In this document: positions 1 to 6,566 of the stretch, in pieces | Layout of the letters: each line of letters opens with the position of its first letter | How positions within the stretch are numbered: the stretch's first letter is position 1 | Assembly (NCBI GenBank): GCA_017398245.1 | Contig: JAFQGN010000081.1 | Coordinates: forward strand, 1-7,768 | DNA length: 7,768 nucleotides | Origin: Clostridia bacterium | GTDB lineage: Bacteria; Bacillota_A; Clostridia; Christensenellales; Aristaeellaceae | Reading direction: 5' to 3' | Made by a program: the position numbers and the translations under genes | The notes under the pieces: model-generated | What the model was told of the DNA's origin: nothing | What the model saw: the letters and a program-made list of their open reading frames with translations, nothing else | The model's database searches: none

Positions 1-1
1 G

Positions 2-76
2 ATATACTGCGCAGATCCCGGGGCGAAAGCCCGCGCAAGCGAGTTTTTTCGACAATCAGAGCATTATCTGCTTTAG
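2..76 (+). CDS. possible 3' end of an upstream gene (partial)
   Basis: Frame 2 is open from the window edge to a TAG at 74-76 and gives a 24-residue tail, starting IYCADPGAKARA and ending SEHYLL. The composition is protein-like, and the stop lies about 50 bp ahead of the next start, as expected if a gene of the same operon ended here. The stretch is too short for family recognition. The other two forward frames are also open across it, so this could be non-coding leader. Confidence 0.3.
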   Translation: MYCADPGAKARASEFFRQSEHYLL

Positions 77-79
77 AAT
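49..79 (+). promoter_or_regulatory. weak candidate promoter for the beta-helix gene
   Basis: A -10-like TAGAAT at 74-79 matches five of six consensus bases. A -35-like TCGACA at 49-54 also matches five of six, but the spacer is 19 nt, longer than ideal. If the gene is co-transcribed with an upstream gene, this promoter is not needed. Confidence 0.25.
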
Positions 80-127
80 TTTGCCCGGCGACTATTCCAA
101 AAACGCATATAAACCGGAGGGACGGCT

Positions 128-1276
128 ATGCTTTACGGAAACGGCACGCACGATGACACTGCCGCGCTGCAGGAGATGCTCGATCGGCGCGGCATTGTAA
201 CGATCCACAGGCCCGGCACGTATCTGGTCAGCCGGACGCTCGTCATCCATGCAAACACGCGTCTGGTTCTTTCCCCGGGCGCGAAGCTCCTCGCCGCGCC
301 TATGTCGCGCTGCGCGCTGATCGAAAACGAGCATTTCGCAGGCGGCGGACGCGACGAAAACATTGAGATTTTCGGCGGAATATGGGACGGCAACTGCGAC
401 GCGATGGGGCTCGACGCCGCATACGAGGCGCTGCACCGGCTGGACGACCCCTATGACCCGAAGCTGTTCAAGGGAAAGCTGATGCGCTTTGCCCATGTCG
501 ACCGCATCTGTCTGGAAAAGCTGACCGTGCGCGATCCTGTCAGCTACGGGGTGCAGATCGCCGATGTGCGAGGATTCGTCGTGCGCGATATCTTCTTTGA
601 TTACAACTGGCATTTTGGCACTACCGACGGCGTCCATATCAACGGCCCGGCGTATGACGGCGTGATCGAAAACCTGTGCGGGACGACAAACGACGACCTC
701 GTTTCGCTGACGACCTACGACGAGCCCCATGCCGAGGTTTCCCTCGGGCCGATCGAAAACGTATCCATCCGCAATCTGTCCGCCCGCAACGGCTATTCGG
801 GCGTGAGGCTTCTTTCGGGAGAGAACTACCCGCTGCGCGCGGTGCATATCGACGGGCTGACCGGCACATACCGGCACCATGCGGTGGTCATTTCCAACCA
901 CAACCATCGCCCCGGCCGCGCATGGTTTGACGATCTGGTGATCGAAAACATATACGCCTCCAAGAGCGGCACGCCGCTTGGCGAGGGCTGCCATCTCACG
1001 TGGGAAAAGCATGCTGACGAGGACGCGTTCCTCTATTTCGGCACCGACGCCGTGTGCGGAAGCGTGACCGTGCGCAATGTGCACAGGCATCAGCAGCAGA
1101 GCACCCGCAGCCCCCTGTTCCGCTTCAAGGATTCCTGCCACATCGACAGACTCGTTCTGGACAATATCAGCCAGACCACCGCGCCCGGGGCGGACGCGCC
1201 TCTCTGGCAAGACGACGGGGCGGAGATCAGAGCGCTCATCGAGCGCGATTCCGTCACCGGATCGATCCGGAAATAA
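128..1276 (+). CDS. right-handed beta-helix protein, GH28/pectate-lyase-3-like
   Basis: A 382-residue protein preceded by GGAGGG at 116-121, 6 nt before the ATG, which fixes the start. The N-terminus (GTHDDTAALQ, residues 6-15, then a PGTYLVSRTL segment at 29-38) is typical of Pectate_lyase_3/GH28 beta-helix proteins. Regular strand-turn repeats such as IENVSIRNLSARN and RAVHIDGLTGTY continue to the C-terminus. The GH28 acid triad is recognisable as TDG (D167) and NDD (D189, D190), but the usual GHG histidine motif after the DD pair is not evident. There is no signal peptide, so a cytoplasmic role on oligosaccharides such as oligogalacturonides or related glycans is inferred. Family polygalacturonases are usually longer (about 400-500 residues) and are often exported. 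A terminator follows 20 bp after the stop. The fold is confident; the substrate and hydrolase versus lyase chemistry are not. Confidence 0.82.
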   Translation: MLYGNGTHDDTAALQEMLDRRGIVTIHRPGTYLVSRTLVIHANTRLVLSPGAKLLAAPMSRCALIENEHFAGGGRDENIEIFGGIWDGNCDAMGLDAAYEALHRLDDPYDPKLFKGKLMRFAHVDRICLEKLTVRDPVSYGVQIADVRGFVVRDIFFDYNWHFGTTDGVHINGPAYDGVIENLCGTTNDDLVSLTTYDEPHAEVSLGPIENVSIRNLSARNGYSGVRLLSGENYPLRAVHIDGLTGTYRHHAVVISNHNHRPGRAWFDDLVIENIYASKSGTPLGEGCHLTWEKHADEDAFLYFGTDAVCGSVTVRNVHRHQQQSTRSPLFRFKDSCHIDRLVLDNISQTTAPGADAPLWQDDGAEIRALIERDSVTGSIRK

Positions 1277-1296
1277 ACAGATGCGAAGCGATCTAC

Positions 1297-1336
1297 AAAA
1301 AGAGAGCGGCGTTTACAGAAACGTCGCTCTCTTTTT
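1297..1336. terminator. bidirectional intrinsic terminator
   Basis: An 18-bp stem (1297-1314 with 1319-1336) encloses the 4-nt loop ACAG and contains one G-U pair. It has T-runs on both strands: T6 on the plus strand at 1332-1337 and T5 on the minus strand. It lies between the convergent beta-helix and deformylase genes and probably ends both transcripts. Confidence 0.9.
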
Positions 1337-1488
1337 TGCTTTTTGGGGAGCAGGCCGTGCACGCAGCCTTTTTGTCCGCAGCATTCCGGATGATAGTCAA
1401 CCGTTGGCCGACCGGAACGATCTGTTCGCCGAACACCTGGCATCGGTGCCGATGCATGCCGAGAAAAATCATTTTGAACGAAACATAT

Positions 1489-1902
1489 TCAGATCAGGAT
1501 CCCGTTGCAGTGGTCGATCTCATGCTGGATGATCTGCGCCGTCCAGCCGGTGAACGTTTTGATTTTGGTCTGAAAGGCTGCGTTCTGCCACTGCACCTTG
1601 ATGCTTTTATACCGCTTGCACCTGCGCGGCCCGCCAAGCAGAGACAGGCAGCTTTCCTGCGCGGCGTAGCCATCGCTTTCTTTGATGATCTGCGGGTTGA
1701 ACATCGTCATATATTCGCCTTCGTTATCGAACACGATGATCCGCTTGCGCACACCGATCATATTTGCCGCCATGCCCACGCACTCTTCCCGGTGGGCGAT
1801 CAGCGTTTCCAGAAGATCCTGCGCCACAGGCAGGTCTTCCGCTGTTGCATCTTCCGATCGCATTCCAAGAAAAAGAGGGTCGTGCACGAGTTCTCTGACC
1901 AT
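1489..1902 (-). CDS. peptide deformylase, short variant with altered motifs
   Basis: A 137-residue peptide deformylase (PDF), a metalloenzyme that removes the N-formyl group from the initiator methionine of nascent proteins. The start is set by AAGGAGG (complement of 1911-1917) 8 nt before the ATG; the frame stays open further upstream, but that part overlaps the divergent gene and lacks homology-like sequence. All three PDF motifs are present in order. Motif 1 is VGMAANMIGV (42-51), motif 2 is QESCLSL (82-88) and motif 3 is QHEIDH (126-131). The metal ligands are C85, H127 and H131, and E128 is the catalytic base. In classical PDFs motif 1 is GxGLAAxQ and motif 2 is EGCLS; here Met48 sits where the oxyanion Gln is expected and Ser84 replaces Gly. 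The length is below the usual 150-180 because the C-terminal helix is absent. The gene has its own promoter, is monocistronic, and has no fmt beside it, so it may be an accessory copy. Confidence 0.9.
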   Translation of the reverse strand: MVRELVHDPLFLGMRSEDATAEDLPVAQDLLETLIAHREECVGMAANMIGVRKRIIVFDNEGEYMTMFNPQIIKESDGYAAQESCLSLLGGPRRCKRYKSIKVQWQNAAFQTKIKTFTGWTAQIIQHEIDHCNGILI

Positions 1903-1963
1903 ATTTTCTTCCTCCTTCGCAGGCTGCGCCGCCGTTTTTTGGGCGCGCTCTGTCTGCAGGGGT

Positions 1964-1992
1964 ATTGTATCAGATTCCACACCGCAGGTCAA
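1964..1992 (-). promoter_or_regulatory. promoter of the deformylase gene
   Basis: Read on the minus strand: a -35 TTGACC (complement of 1987-1992), a 17-nt spacer and a -10 TACAAT (complement of 1964-1969), preceded by TGA to give an extended -10 (TGnTACAAT). This is a strong sigma-A-type match. It leaves a leader of roughly 55 nt before the deformylase ATG. Confidence 0.8.
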
Positions 1993-2000
1993 AAAAACAC

Positions 2001-2010
2001 GCCTGCAGGC
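2001..2010. repeat. 10-bp palindrome between divergent promoters
   Basis: GCCTGCAGGC is a perfect 10-bp palindrome lying 8 bp upstream of the deformylase -35 and 21 bp upstream of the -35 of the rightward gene. Its position would suit an operator acting on both promoters, but a palindrome of this length in GC-rich DNA can occur by chance. Confidence 0.3.
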
Positions 2011-2031
2011 CGGTACAATGCTCGTTCCGTC

Positions 2032-2060
2032 TTGCATCCGTGTTGCGTTCATGTTAATAT
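2032..2060 (+). promoter_or_regulatory. promoter of the TIM-barrel gene
   Basis: A -35 TTGCAT (2032-2037), a 17-nt spacer and a -10 TAATAT (2055-2060), with TG at 2052-2053 giving an extended -10. Transcription would start near 2067, giving a leader of about 45 nt that contains the AAAGGGG ribosome binding site at 2096-2102. Confidence 0.75.
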
Positions 2061-2112
2061 ACAAATCGGATACGACCTTGTTTCCGGGACAAAGCGAAAG
2101 GGGAAAAAGAAA

Positions 2113-3867
2113 ATGAAGCCATACAAAAACTTCAAGATCGCCGCATATGTGTTCGCGTATTATCTGGCAAAGGCAGACGACGCAACGATCCAGAGCCATA
2201 TCGATTTTTACCGGCAGTATATCCATCTGGACAAGGTCTACATTGAAAACCACAGAGGCAAGGTGGATATCCCCGTGCAGCGCCTGCGCGAGGTGAAAGC
2301 GCTGTTTGAGAAGAACGGGATAGAGACCTCCGGCGGCATCACCTCCACGCAGAACGTGAACGGCGTGCGCAAGCCCTCCTATTTCGATACCTTCTGCTAT
2401 ACCGACCCCGAGCACAGAAAGGAATACAAGCGCATTGTTTCGGAGCTGGCAAGCGTGTTCGACGAGATCATTCTGGACGATTTCTTCTTCACGGCATGCC
2501 GCTGCGAAATGTGCATCGCTGCCAAGGGAAAGCGCTCCTGGGCGGATTACCGTCTCAAGCTGATGGAGGACTTTTCGCACGAGATCGTCGATCTGGCGCG
2601 CTCGGTCAACCCGAAGATGAACTTCATCATCAAATACCCCAACTGGTATGAATCCTATCAGGAGACCGGTTACAACCCCGGCAAGCAGAAGGACATCTTC
2701 GATATGGTGTATACCGGCACCGAGACGAGAAACCCCATCTACGACCCGCAGCATCTGCAGCGCTATACCTCCTATTCCCTTATCCGCCTGATGGAAAACA
2801 CCGCCCCGGGCCGAAACGGCGGCGGCTGGATCGATCTGGGCGGTTCTTCCGACAATATCAACGTGTATCTGGAACAGGCCGACCTGACCATGTACGCAAA
2901 AGCAAAAGAGCTAATGCTGTTCAACTTCTCCTCTATGGTCGGCTCCAACGCGCTGCCCGCATTGGGCAACGAGCTGCTGCGCGTGGACGAAACCGTCGGT
3001 CGCGCAGGAGAGCCGACCGGCGTATGGGCATGGGAGCCCTACGACGGCGACGGCGAGGATCAGGCGTATAATTATCTGGGCATGTGCGGCGCGGCGATCG
3101 AGCCCTCGCCCTATATGAACATGGACGCGCCGGTCGTGCTGTTCACGCAGTCCACCGCCCATGCGCCCGACGCGATGGAAAAGCTGGAGGAATATGTGCG
3201 CAAGGGCGGAAACGCCGTGGTGACGACGGGCTTCTTCCGGCAGATGTACGACAAGGGCATCAAGGACCTTACCTCCGTGCGCCTGACGGACCGCCATGTG
3301 CTCGGCCGCACCTATATGATCGACCACGCAAACTACACCGCTTCCCACTTCTGCGAAGGCGTGGAACAGGTGATGTTTGAAATTCTGAACTACAAGACCA
3401 ACGCCACCGTGTCCGACGTCACCCTCATCGCCGGGGAGGATAATTTCCCGATCATGACCGAGGACAATTACGGGCGCGGACGCTTCTTCATCCTGAACCT
3501 GCCGGAGAACTTTGCCGATCTATACAAGCTGCCGCTGGAAGTGATCGCCGGCATCAACAAGCATCTGTCCATGGGCCAGAGGGTGTATCTGGGCTGCAGA
3601 CCCAAGTTCAACCTCTTCGCCTATGACAACAACGTCTATATCCTCCAGTCCTACCGCCCCATGGCGGACAAGGCGCGCGTCATCGTGCGAGGGGCGTGCA
3701 GGGGGCTGCGCGATCTGGAGACCGGCCGCGAATATACCGCAGCCCTTCCCCTTCCCAGACCCAACTGCCGCGGAGACGCGACGACTGTCATCCCGGAGCC
3801 GGAGGAATTTGCCTTCGAGGTGCCCGTATGGCCGGGCAGGAGCGTCGTCTTTGAGGTGATCGACTGA
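2113..3867 (+). CDS. putative glycoside-hydrolase-like TIM-barrel protein
   Basis: A 584-residue protein. The ATG at 2113 was chosen because an AAAGGGG ribosome binding site lies at 2096-2102 and a strong promoter just upstream; the same frame is open far to the left, but that part runs antisense to the deformylase. Residues 1 to about 330 look like a (beta/alpha)8 barrel: KVYIENHRG (41-49), GIETSGGIT (69-77), EIILDDFFF (118-126), MNFIIKYPNW (169-178), FDMVYTGTET (196-205). D122/D123 and E204 lie at predicted strand ends and are candidate catalytic acids. A Cys cluster, C129-x-C-xx-C134, follows the DD strand and could bind metal. Residues about 338-465 resemble the GATase-like trimerisation domain of GH42-type beta-galactosidases (PVVLFTQST, then LEEYVRKGGNAVVTTG at 358-373). 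The C-terminus (about 495-584) looks like a small beta-sandwich. There is no signal peptide, so it is probably cytosolic. I recognise the architecture but no named family; the substrate is unknown. Confidence 0.8.
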   Translation: MKPYKNFKIAAYVFAYYLAKADDATIQSHIDFYRQYIHLDKVYIENHRGKVDIPVQRLREVKALFEKNGIETSGGITSTQNVNGVRKPSYFDTFCYTDPEHRKEYKRIVSELASVFDEIILDDFFFTACRCEMCIAAKGKRSWADYRLKLMEDFSHEIVDLARSVNPKMNFIIKYPNWYESYQETGYNPGKQKDIFDMVYTGTETRNPIYDPQHLQRYTSYSLIRLMENTAPGRNGGGWIDLGGSSDNINVYLEQADLTMYAKAKELMLFNFSSMVGSNALPALGNELLRVDETVGRAGEPTGVWAWEPYDGDGEDQAYNYLGMCGAAIEPSPYMNMDAPVVLFTQSTAHAPDAMEKLEEYVRKGGNAVVTTGFFRQMYDKGIKDLTSVRLTDRHVLGRTYMIDHANYTASHFCEGVEQVMFEILNYKTNATVSDVTLIAGEDNFPIMTEDNYGRGRFFILNLPENFADLYKLPLEVIAGINKHLSMGQRVYLGCRPKFNLFAYDNNVYILQSYRPMADKARVIVRGACRGLRDLETGREYTAALPLPRPNCRGDATTVIPEPEEFAFEVPVWPGRSVVFEVID

Positions 3868-3912
3868 CGCGTTCCCCAAACAGGAATACCGGCGTGCCCT
3901 CATCCCGTATAG

Positions 3913-3955
3913 AAAAACCAATCGCTGCCCAAACCGGGCGGCGATTGGTTTTTTT
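3913..3955. terminator. bidirectional intrinsic terminator
   Basis: An 18-bp stem (3913-3930 with 3936-3953) with one G-U pair and the 5-nt loop AAACC. It is followed by T7 on the plus strand (3949-3955, partly inside the stem) and T5 on the minus strand. It sits between the convergent TIM-barrel and URO-D-like genes and should end both transcripts. Confidence 0.92.
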
Positions 3956-4023
3956 CATGTAACCGCATGCAGCGGGCTGATCAGGCCGGCAGTATCAGGC
4001 GCTTTTGCGTGTTCGCGGCGCGC

Positions 4024-5136
4024 TTATCCGCGCGAGGCAAGAGCATACGCAAAGCGATCGATGATCTCCTGCTGCTGCGCAAGCGTGCAGGAACAAGTCA
4101 GGTACTGGTTGAAGGAGCCGTCTTCACGCCTTGCGAGGGCGATCTGCTCTTCAATGGTGCAATCCGGGAAGCTGCCGTAATAGCACTGTTTGCGGCGGCC
4201 GAGGGTTTGCAGCACGGTTTTGGCACCGTGCCGCTCGGGATTGCCGAAATTCAGGCCGATATTGTTTTTCAGCCGGGGCACAAGCTCCAGCAGGTGCCGG
4301 TTGTCTCCGCAGTAATGGATGTATCCGCCGCCGAAATGCGAAAGCAGCTGTTCCGTGTACGGTACCATGAATTCTTCAAGGTGCGCGCGAGAAATGAGCG
4401 TGCTGGTATCCTCGCTGAGCTTGAGAGGCGTTTGGGCCGGAAGAATGAGATCGTTATAATGGCAGACATAATCCTCCGGTGCGATGATTTCAAAGCATTT
4501 TTCCATGGCATAGATCCCGCAGGCGACGGAAAGCTGCAGCGCCTTGTGCACGGCCTCAGGCTCATCGTACAGAGCATAGAAAAATTCGTTGCCAAGGAAC
4601 AGATGCGCCATGTCGACCGGCCCCTGCAGATCCACCGGATACAGGCCGATGCCCGTGCCCTTCAGCATGGCCTTCATATAGCGCATCTGCTCCAGAGCGC
4701 GCCGGAATTCTTCCGATTCGCTGATCGCTTCTTCGGAAAGCTCCATGATCTGCTCTGTCGTGAGATGCTCAAGGAGCCACGGCATTTTATCGGCAAAAAA
4801 CGTCTGCCGAAGGCCGCCAAGCAGCGTGTTTATCGCACCGCAGCCCGCGTTCGCGCGCACAGAAGGCACGGCGTCGCCCTCGGCAAGGGCGGAAGAAAGC
4901 GCGGCCTTGAGCTGGCTGACGAACATCTTTTCGTCGTCAAAGTGGATCTCGCTCAGGTCGTAATCCGGCAGGGGCTTAGCCTGCGGCGCGTCCGTCACAT
5001 GCAGAAGCAGGCTCATCACGCCCTCTTCCCTATTCCACTGCCGCAGCTGCTTTTGCGCAGACTGTTCATGCTTTTGCGCGCGCTCCCGCAGCATCGGCAG
5101 AAGCTCCGTTTCTATGTACCGCATTTCTTTCAGCAT
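4024..5136 (-). CDS. URO-D-fold methyltransferase-like protein
   Basis: A 370-residue member of the uroporphyrinogen decarboxylase (URO-D) superfamily, which also includes the MtaA/MtbA/CmuA methylcobamide:CoM methyltransferases. AAAGGAGG (complement of 5145-5152) lies 8 nt before the ATG. The family signature is DLQGPVDMAHLFLGNEFFYA (169-188), followed by DEPEAVHKALQ (191-201). HYCGD (274-278) matches the HxC zinc-binding element of the methyltransferase branch, with C348 or C350 in TCSCT as the likely third ligand. True heme-pathway decarboxylases lack this HxC...C set, so a methyl-transfer role on a small substrate or corrinoid is favoured by inference. No heme genes and no corrinoid-binding protein are in view. 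The N-terminal 50 residues are helical and charged. It is the last gene of its unit, 27 bp after the MFS gene, which suggests it acts on what that transporter brings in. Confidence 0.85.
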   Translation of the reverse strand: MLKEMRYIETELLPMLRERAQKHEQSAQKQLRQWNREEGVMSLLLHVTDAPQAKPLPDYDLSEIHFDDEKMFVSQLKAALSSALAEGDAVPSVRANAGCGAINTLLGGLRQTFFADKMPWLLEHLTTEQIMELSEEAISESEEFRRALEQMRYMKAMLKGTGIGLYPVDLQGPVDMAHLFLGNEFFYALYDEPEAVHKALQLSVACGIYAMEKCFEIIAPEDYVCHYNDLILPAQTPLKLSEDTSTLISRAHLEEFMVPYTEQLLSHFGGGYIHYCGDNRHLLELVPRLKNNIGLNFGNPERHGAKTVLQTLGRRKQCYYGSFPDCTIEEQIALARREDGSFNQYLTCSCTLAQQQEIIDRFAYALASRG

Positions 5137-5163
5137 ATTCCGCCCCTCCTTTCTTGCAGAAAA

Positions 5164-6405
5164 TCATCGGGCTTTCGCTTTTCTCCGGTAGGAAAGCTCA
5201 CACGCCACAAGGCCGAAGGCGATCACGCAGCTCAGCCCCAGAAGCGCGTACCACGCAGGGCCGTAGCTGCCGGTATTGTCGTACACAGCGCCCATCAGCG
5301 GCACGGAAAAAGACGAGCCCAGAGAGGTAACCGTGCTGAAAATGCTCAGGATGGTCGGGTAATCCTTTGTGCCGAAATAGCGCGTGACGAGAATAGGCAT
5401 AGGCGTGGAAAACGCGCAGCTTGCAATACCCACGAACACGGCATACAGCCACGGGAAGGGCATATTTCCGCTGAGCAGCGCCGCGACCGGGAACACAATG
5501 CAGCAGACGCCGATGAACGCCGCGCTGACAAGACTGCCCAGCTTATCGTACAAAAAGCCAAGAATGATCTTTCCGACGGTGAGGAAGATCATAAACAGAG
5601 AGATCACCGCGCTGACCGTTTCGCTCGGGTAGCCAAGGTCGATCAGAAACGGCGTGGAATGCGTATTCGTCGCCGCGGCAAAGCAGGCAATGAACAAAAA
5701 CGATGCGGCCAGAAGCCAGAAGCGGCTGGTTCTCAAAACCTCGCCAAGGGAAAGATCGAACGCCGGCTTTTCCGCCGAAACGCTCTTCTTTTTGCCGGAT
5801 GTACACGGCGCAAGGCCTTTATCCTGCGGCAGATCGCGCACGAGCAAAAGCGCCACCGCGCTCAGCGTGACGAAGCCGACTGCGCCGATGACCCTGTAGC
5901 CCATGCGCCAGTCGAAATTTTCCACGACCGACGTGACCACCGGGATCATCACCGCGCCGCCGATACCGCTGCCGGAATAGGCGATGCCGGTCGCAAGACC
6001 CTTTCCTTCAGCAAACCAGTTGCCGATCAGAATGCCCACGACCATAAAGCTCAGCATGTTCGAAAACAGGCCGTTGAAAAACGCGAGCACGTAAAAATGC
6101 ATGAGGCTTTGCGCAAACGAATAGCAGAAGTTGATCAGCCCGAGAAATACCGCGCCCGTCAGCATGATCCGCCGGACGCCGAAGCGCTGGATCAGCTTGC
6201 CGAAAAACGGCGTCACGCAGCAGCTGACCAGAGTCAGAATGGTGCGATGAAAGGTGAACGAGGAACGGGAAACGCCCAGCGCCTCGCACACCGGTACGAC
6301 GAAGACGCTGTTCGTGCTGCCGAGCATGCCCTGGCCGAGCGCGAGAGTCAGCACGCCCGCCACGACGACCACCCAGCCGTAATGGATCCCGCCTTTGTTT
6401 GTCAT
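5164..6405 (-). CDS. MFS transporter, OFA/monocarboxylate type
   Basis: A 413-residue inner-membrane major facilitator with about 12 hydrophobic segments in two six-helix halves, joined by a charged cytoplasmic loop at about 190-225. TAAAGGAGA (complement of 6411-6419) precedes the ATG. The opening IHYGWVVVVAG (7-17) and the segment NWFAEGKGLATGIAYSGSGI (129-148) are characteristic of the oxalate:formate antiporter (OFA) and monocarboxylate porter branches. The conserved loop 2-3 motif is GKLIQRFGVRR (69-79), and the equivalent in the second half is GKIILGFLYDKLG (278-290). Family members move small carboxylates, often by exchange or proton symport; the actual substrate cannot be inferred. 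The 27-bp gap to the next gene, filled by that gene's ribosome binding site, indicates co-transcription with the URO-D-like gene. Confidence 0.94.
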   Translation of the reverse strand: MTNKGGIHYGWVVVVAGVLTLALGQGMLGSTNSVFVVPVCEALGVSRSSFTFHRTILTLVSCCVTPFFGKLIQRFGVRRIMLTGAVFLGLINFCYSFAQSLMHFYVLAFFNGLFSNMLSFMVVGILIGNWFAEGKGLATGIAYSGSGIGGAVMIPVVTSVVENFDWRMGYRVIGAVGFVTLSAVALLLVRDLPQDKGLAPCTSGKKKSVSAEKPAFDLSLGEVLRTSRFWLLAASFLFIACFAAATNTHSTPFLIDLGYPSETVSAVISLFMIFLTVGKIILGFLYDKLGSLVSAAFIGVCCIVFPVAALLSGNMPFPWLYAVFVGIASCAFSTPMPILVTRYFGTKDYPTILSIFSTVTSLGSSFSVPLMGAVYDNTGSYGPAWYALLGLSCVIAFGLVACELSYRRKAKAR

Positions 6406-6532
6406 TATGGTCTCCTTTATCTATTGCTTTTGTTACTGTCGCCGGAACGCAGCGCTTCTTTTTTGGGGGACGCTCAAGTTCAGCGCGCCTAATTGCGCAG
6501 CGTATTTTCCGTGCATTTTTTGTCCCCGAAAT
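6406..6532 (-). promoter_or_regulatory. structured spacer between the GNAT and MFS genes
   Basis: This 127-bp gap carries the MFS ribosome binding site, a degraded copy of the GNAT 3' end, and a GGGGAC/GTCCCC inverted repeat (6466-6471 and 6522-6527). On the minus strand the interior can also pair ACGCT with AGCGT and GCGC with GCGC, so alternative hairpins are possible. No hairpin is followed by a T-run, so it is not a standard intrinsic terminator. I see no convincing -35/-10 pair, so whether the MFS gene has its own promoter is open. Confidence 0.45.
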
Positions 6533-6566
6533 TCAGCGCGCCATGTCGCGCAGGGTATCGCCCGTG
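6476..6566. repeat. imperfect 38-bp direct repeat, 53-bp offset
   Basis: Positions 6476-6513 and 6529-6566 align without gaps at 29 of 38 bases. The right copy is the last codons and stop of the GNAT gene. The left copy, read on the minus strand, translates as TENTLRN*AR* against TGDTLRDMAR* for the real C-terminus. This looks like a decayed short duplication of the GNAT 3' end. Confidence 0.7.

Noticed and set aside
18..49. hairpin CGGGGCGAAAGCCCG followed later by T6, as a terminator
   Set aside because: The T-run is about 10 nt beyond the stem, and the segment may be coding sequence of an upstream gene.
92..1210. 372-codon minus-strand frame opposite the beta-helix gene
   Set aside because: It has no domain signature and no sensible context; the plus-strand gene has a ribosome binding site, a family N-terminus and a terminator right after its stop.
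1440..1455. inverted repeat with 7-bp arms (GCATCGG/CCGATGC), 2-nt spacer
   Set aside because: It lies downstream of the deformylase stop but lacks a T-run on either strand and has too small a loop for a terminator; the 1297-1336 hairpin explains termination better.
1293..1472. 59-codon minus-strand frame just after the deformylase gene (starts MIFLGMHRHRCQ)
   Set aside because: It has no ribosome binding site, no recognisable motif, and its last codons are made of terminator stem sequence. It could be a small gene but support is too weak.
1054..2112. long N-terminal extension of the TIM-barrel frame
   Set aside because: It runs through the end of the beta-helix gene, a terminator and the antisense of the deformylase. 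The promoter at 2032-2060 and ribosome binding site at 2096-2102 place the start at 2113.
1903..2754. long N-terminal extension of the deformylase frame
   Set aside because: It is antisense to the TIM-barrel gene and its 5' region; the AAGGAGG at 1911-1917 and the promoter at 1964-1992 define the real start at 1902.
3967..6492. 841-codon open frame on the plus strand, antisense to the URO-D-like and MFS genes
   Set aside because: It is rich in Arg, His, Ala and Gln with no recognisable domain, and it lies opposite two genes with clear family motifs and ribosome binding sites. It is a codon-bias shadow.
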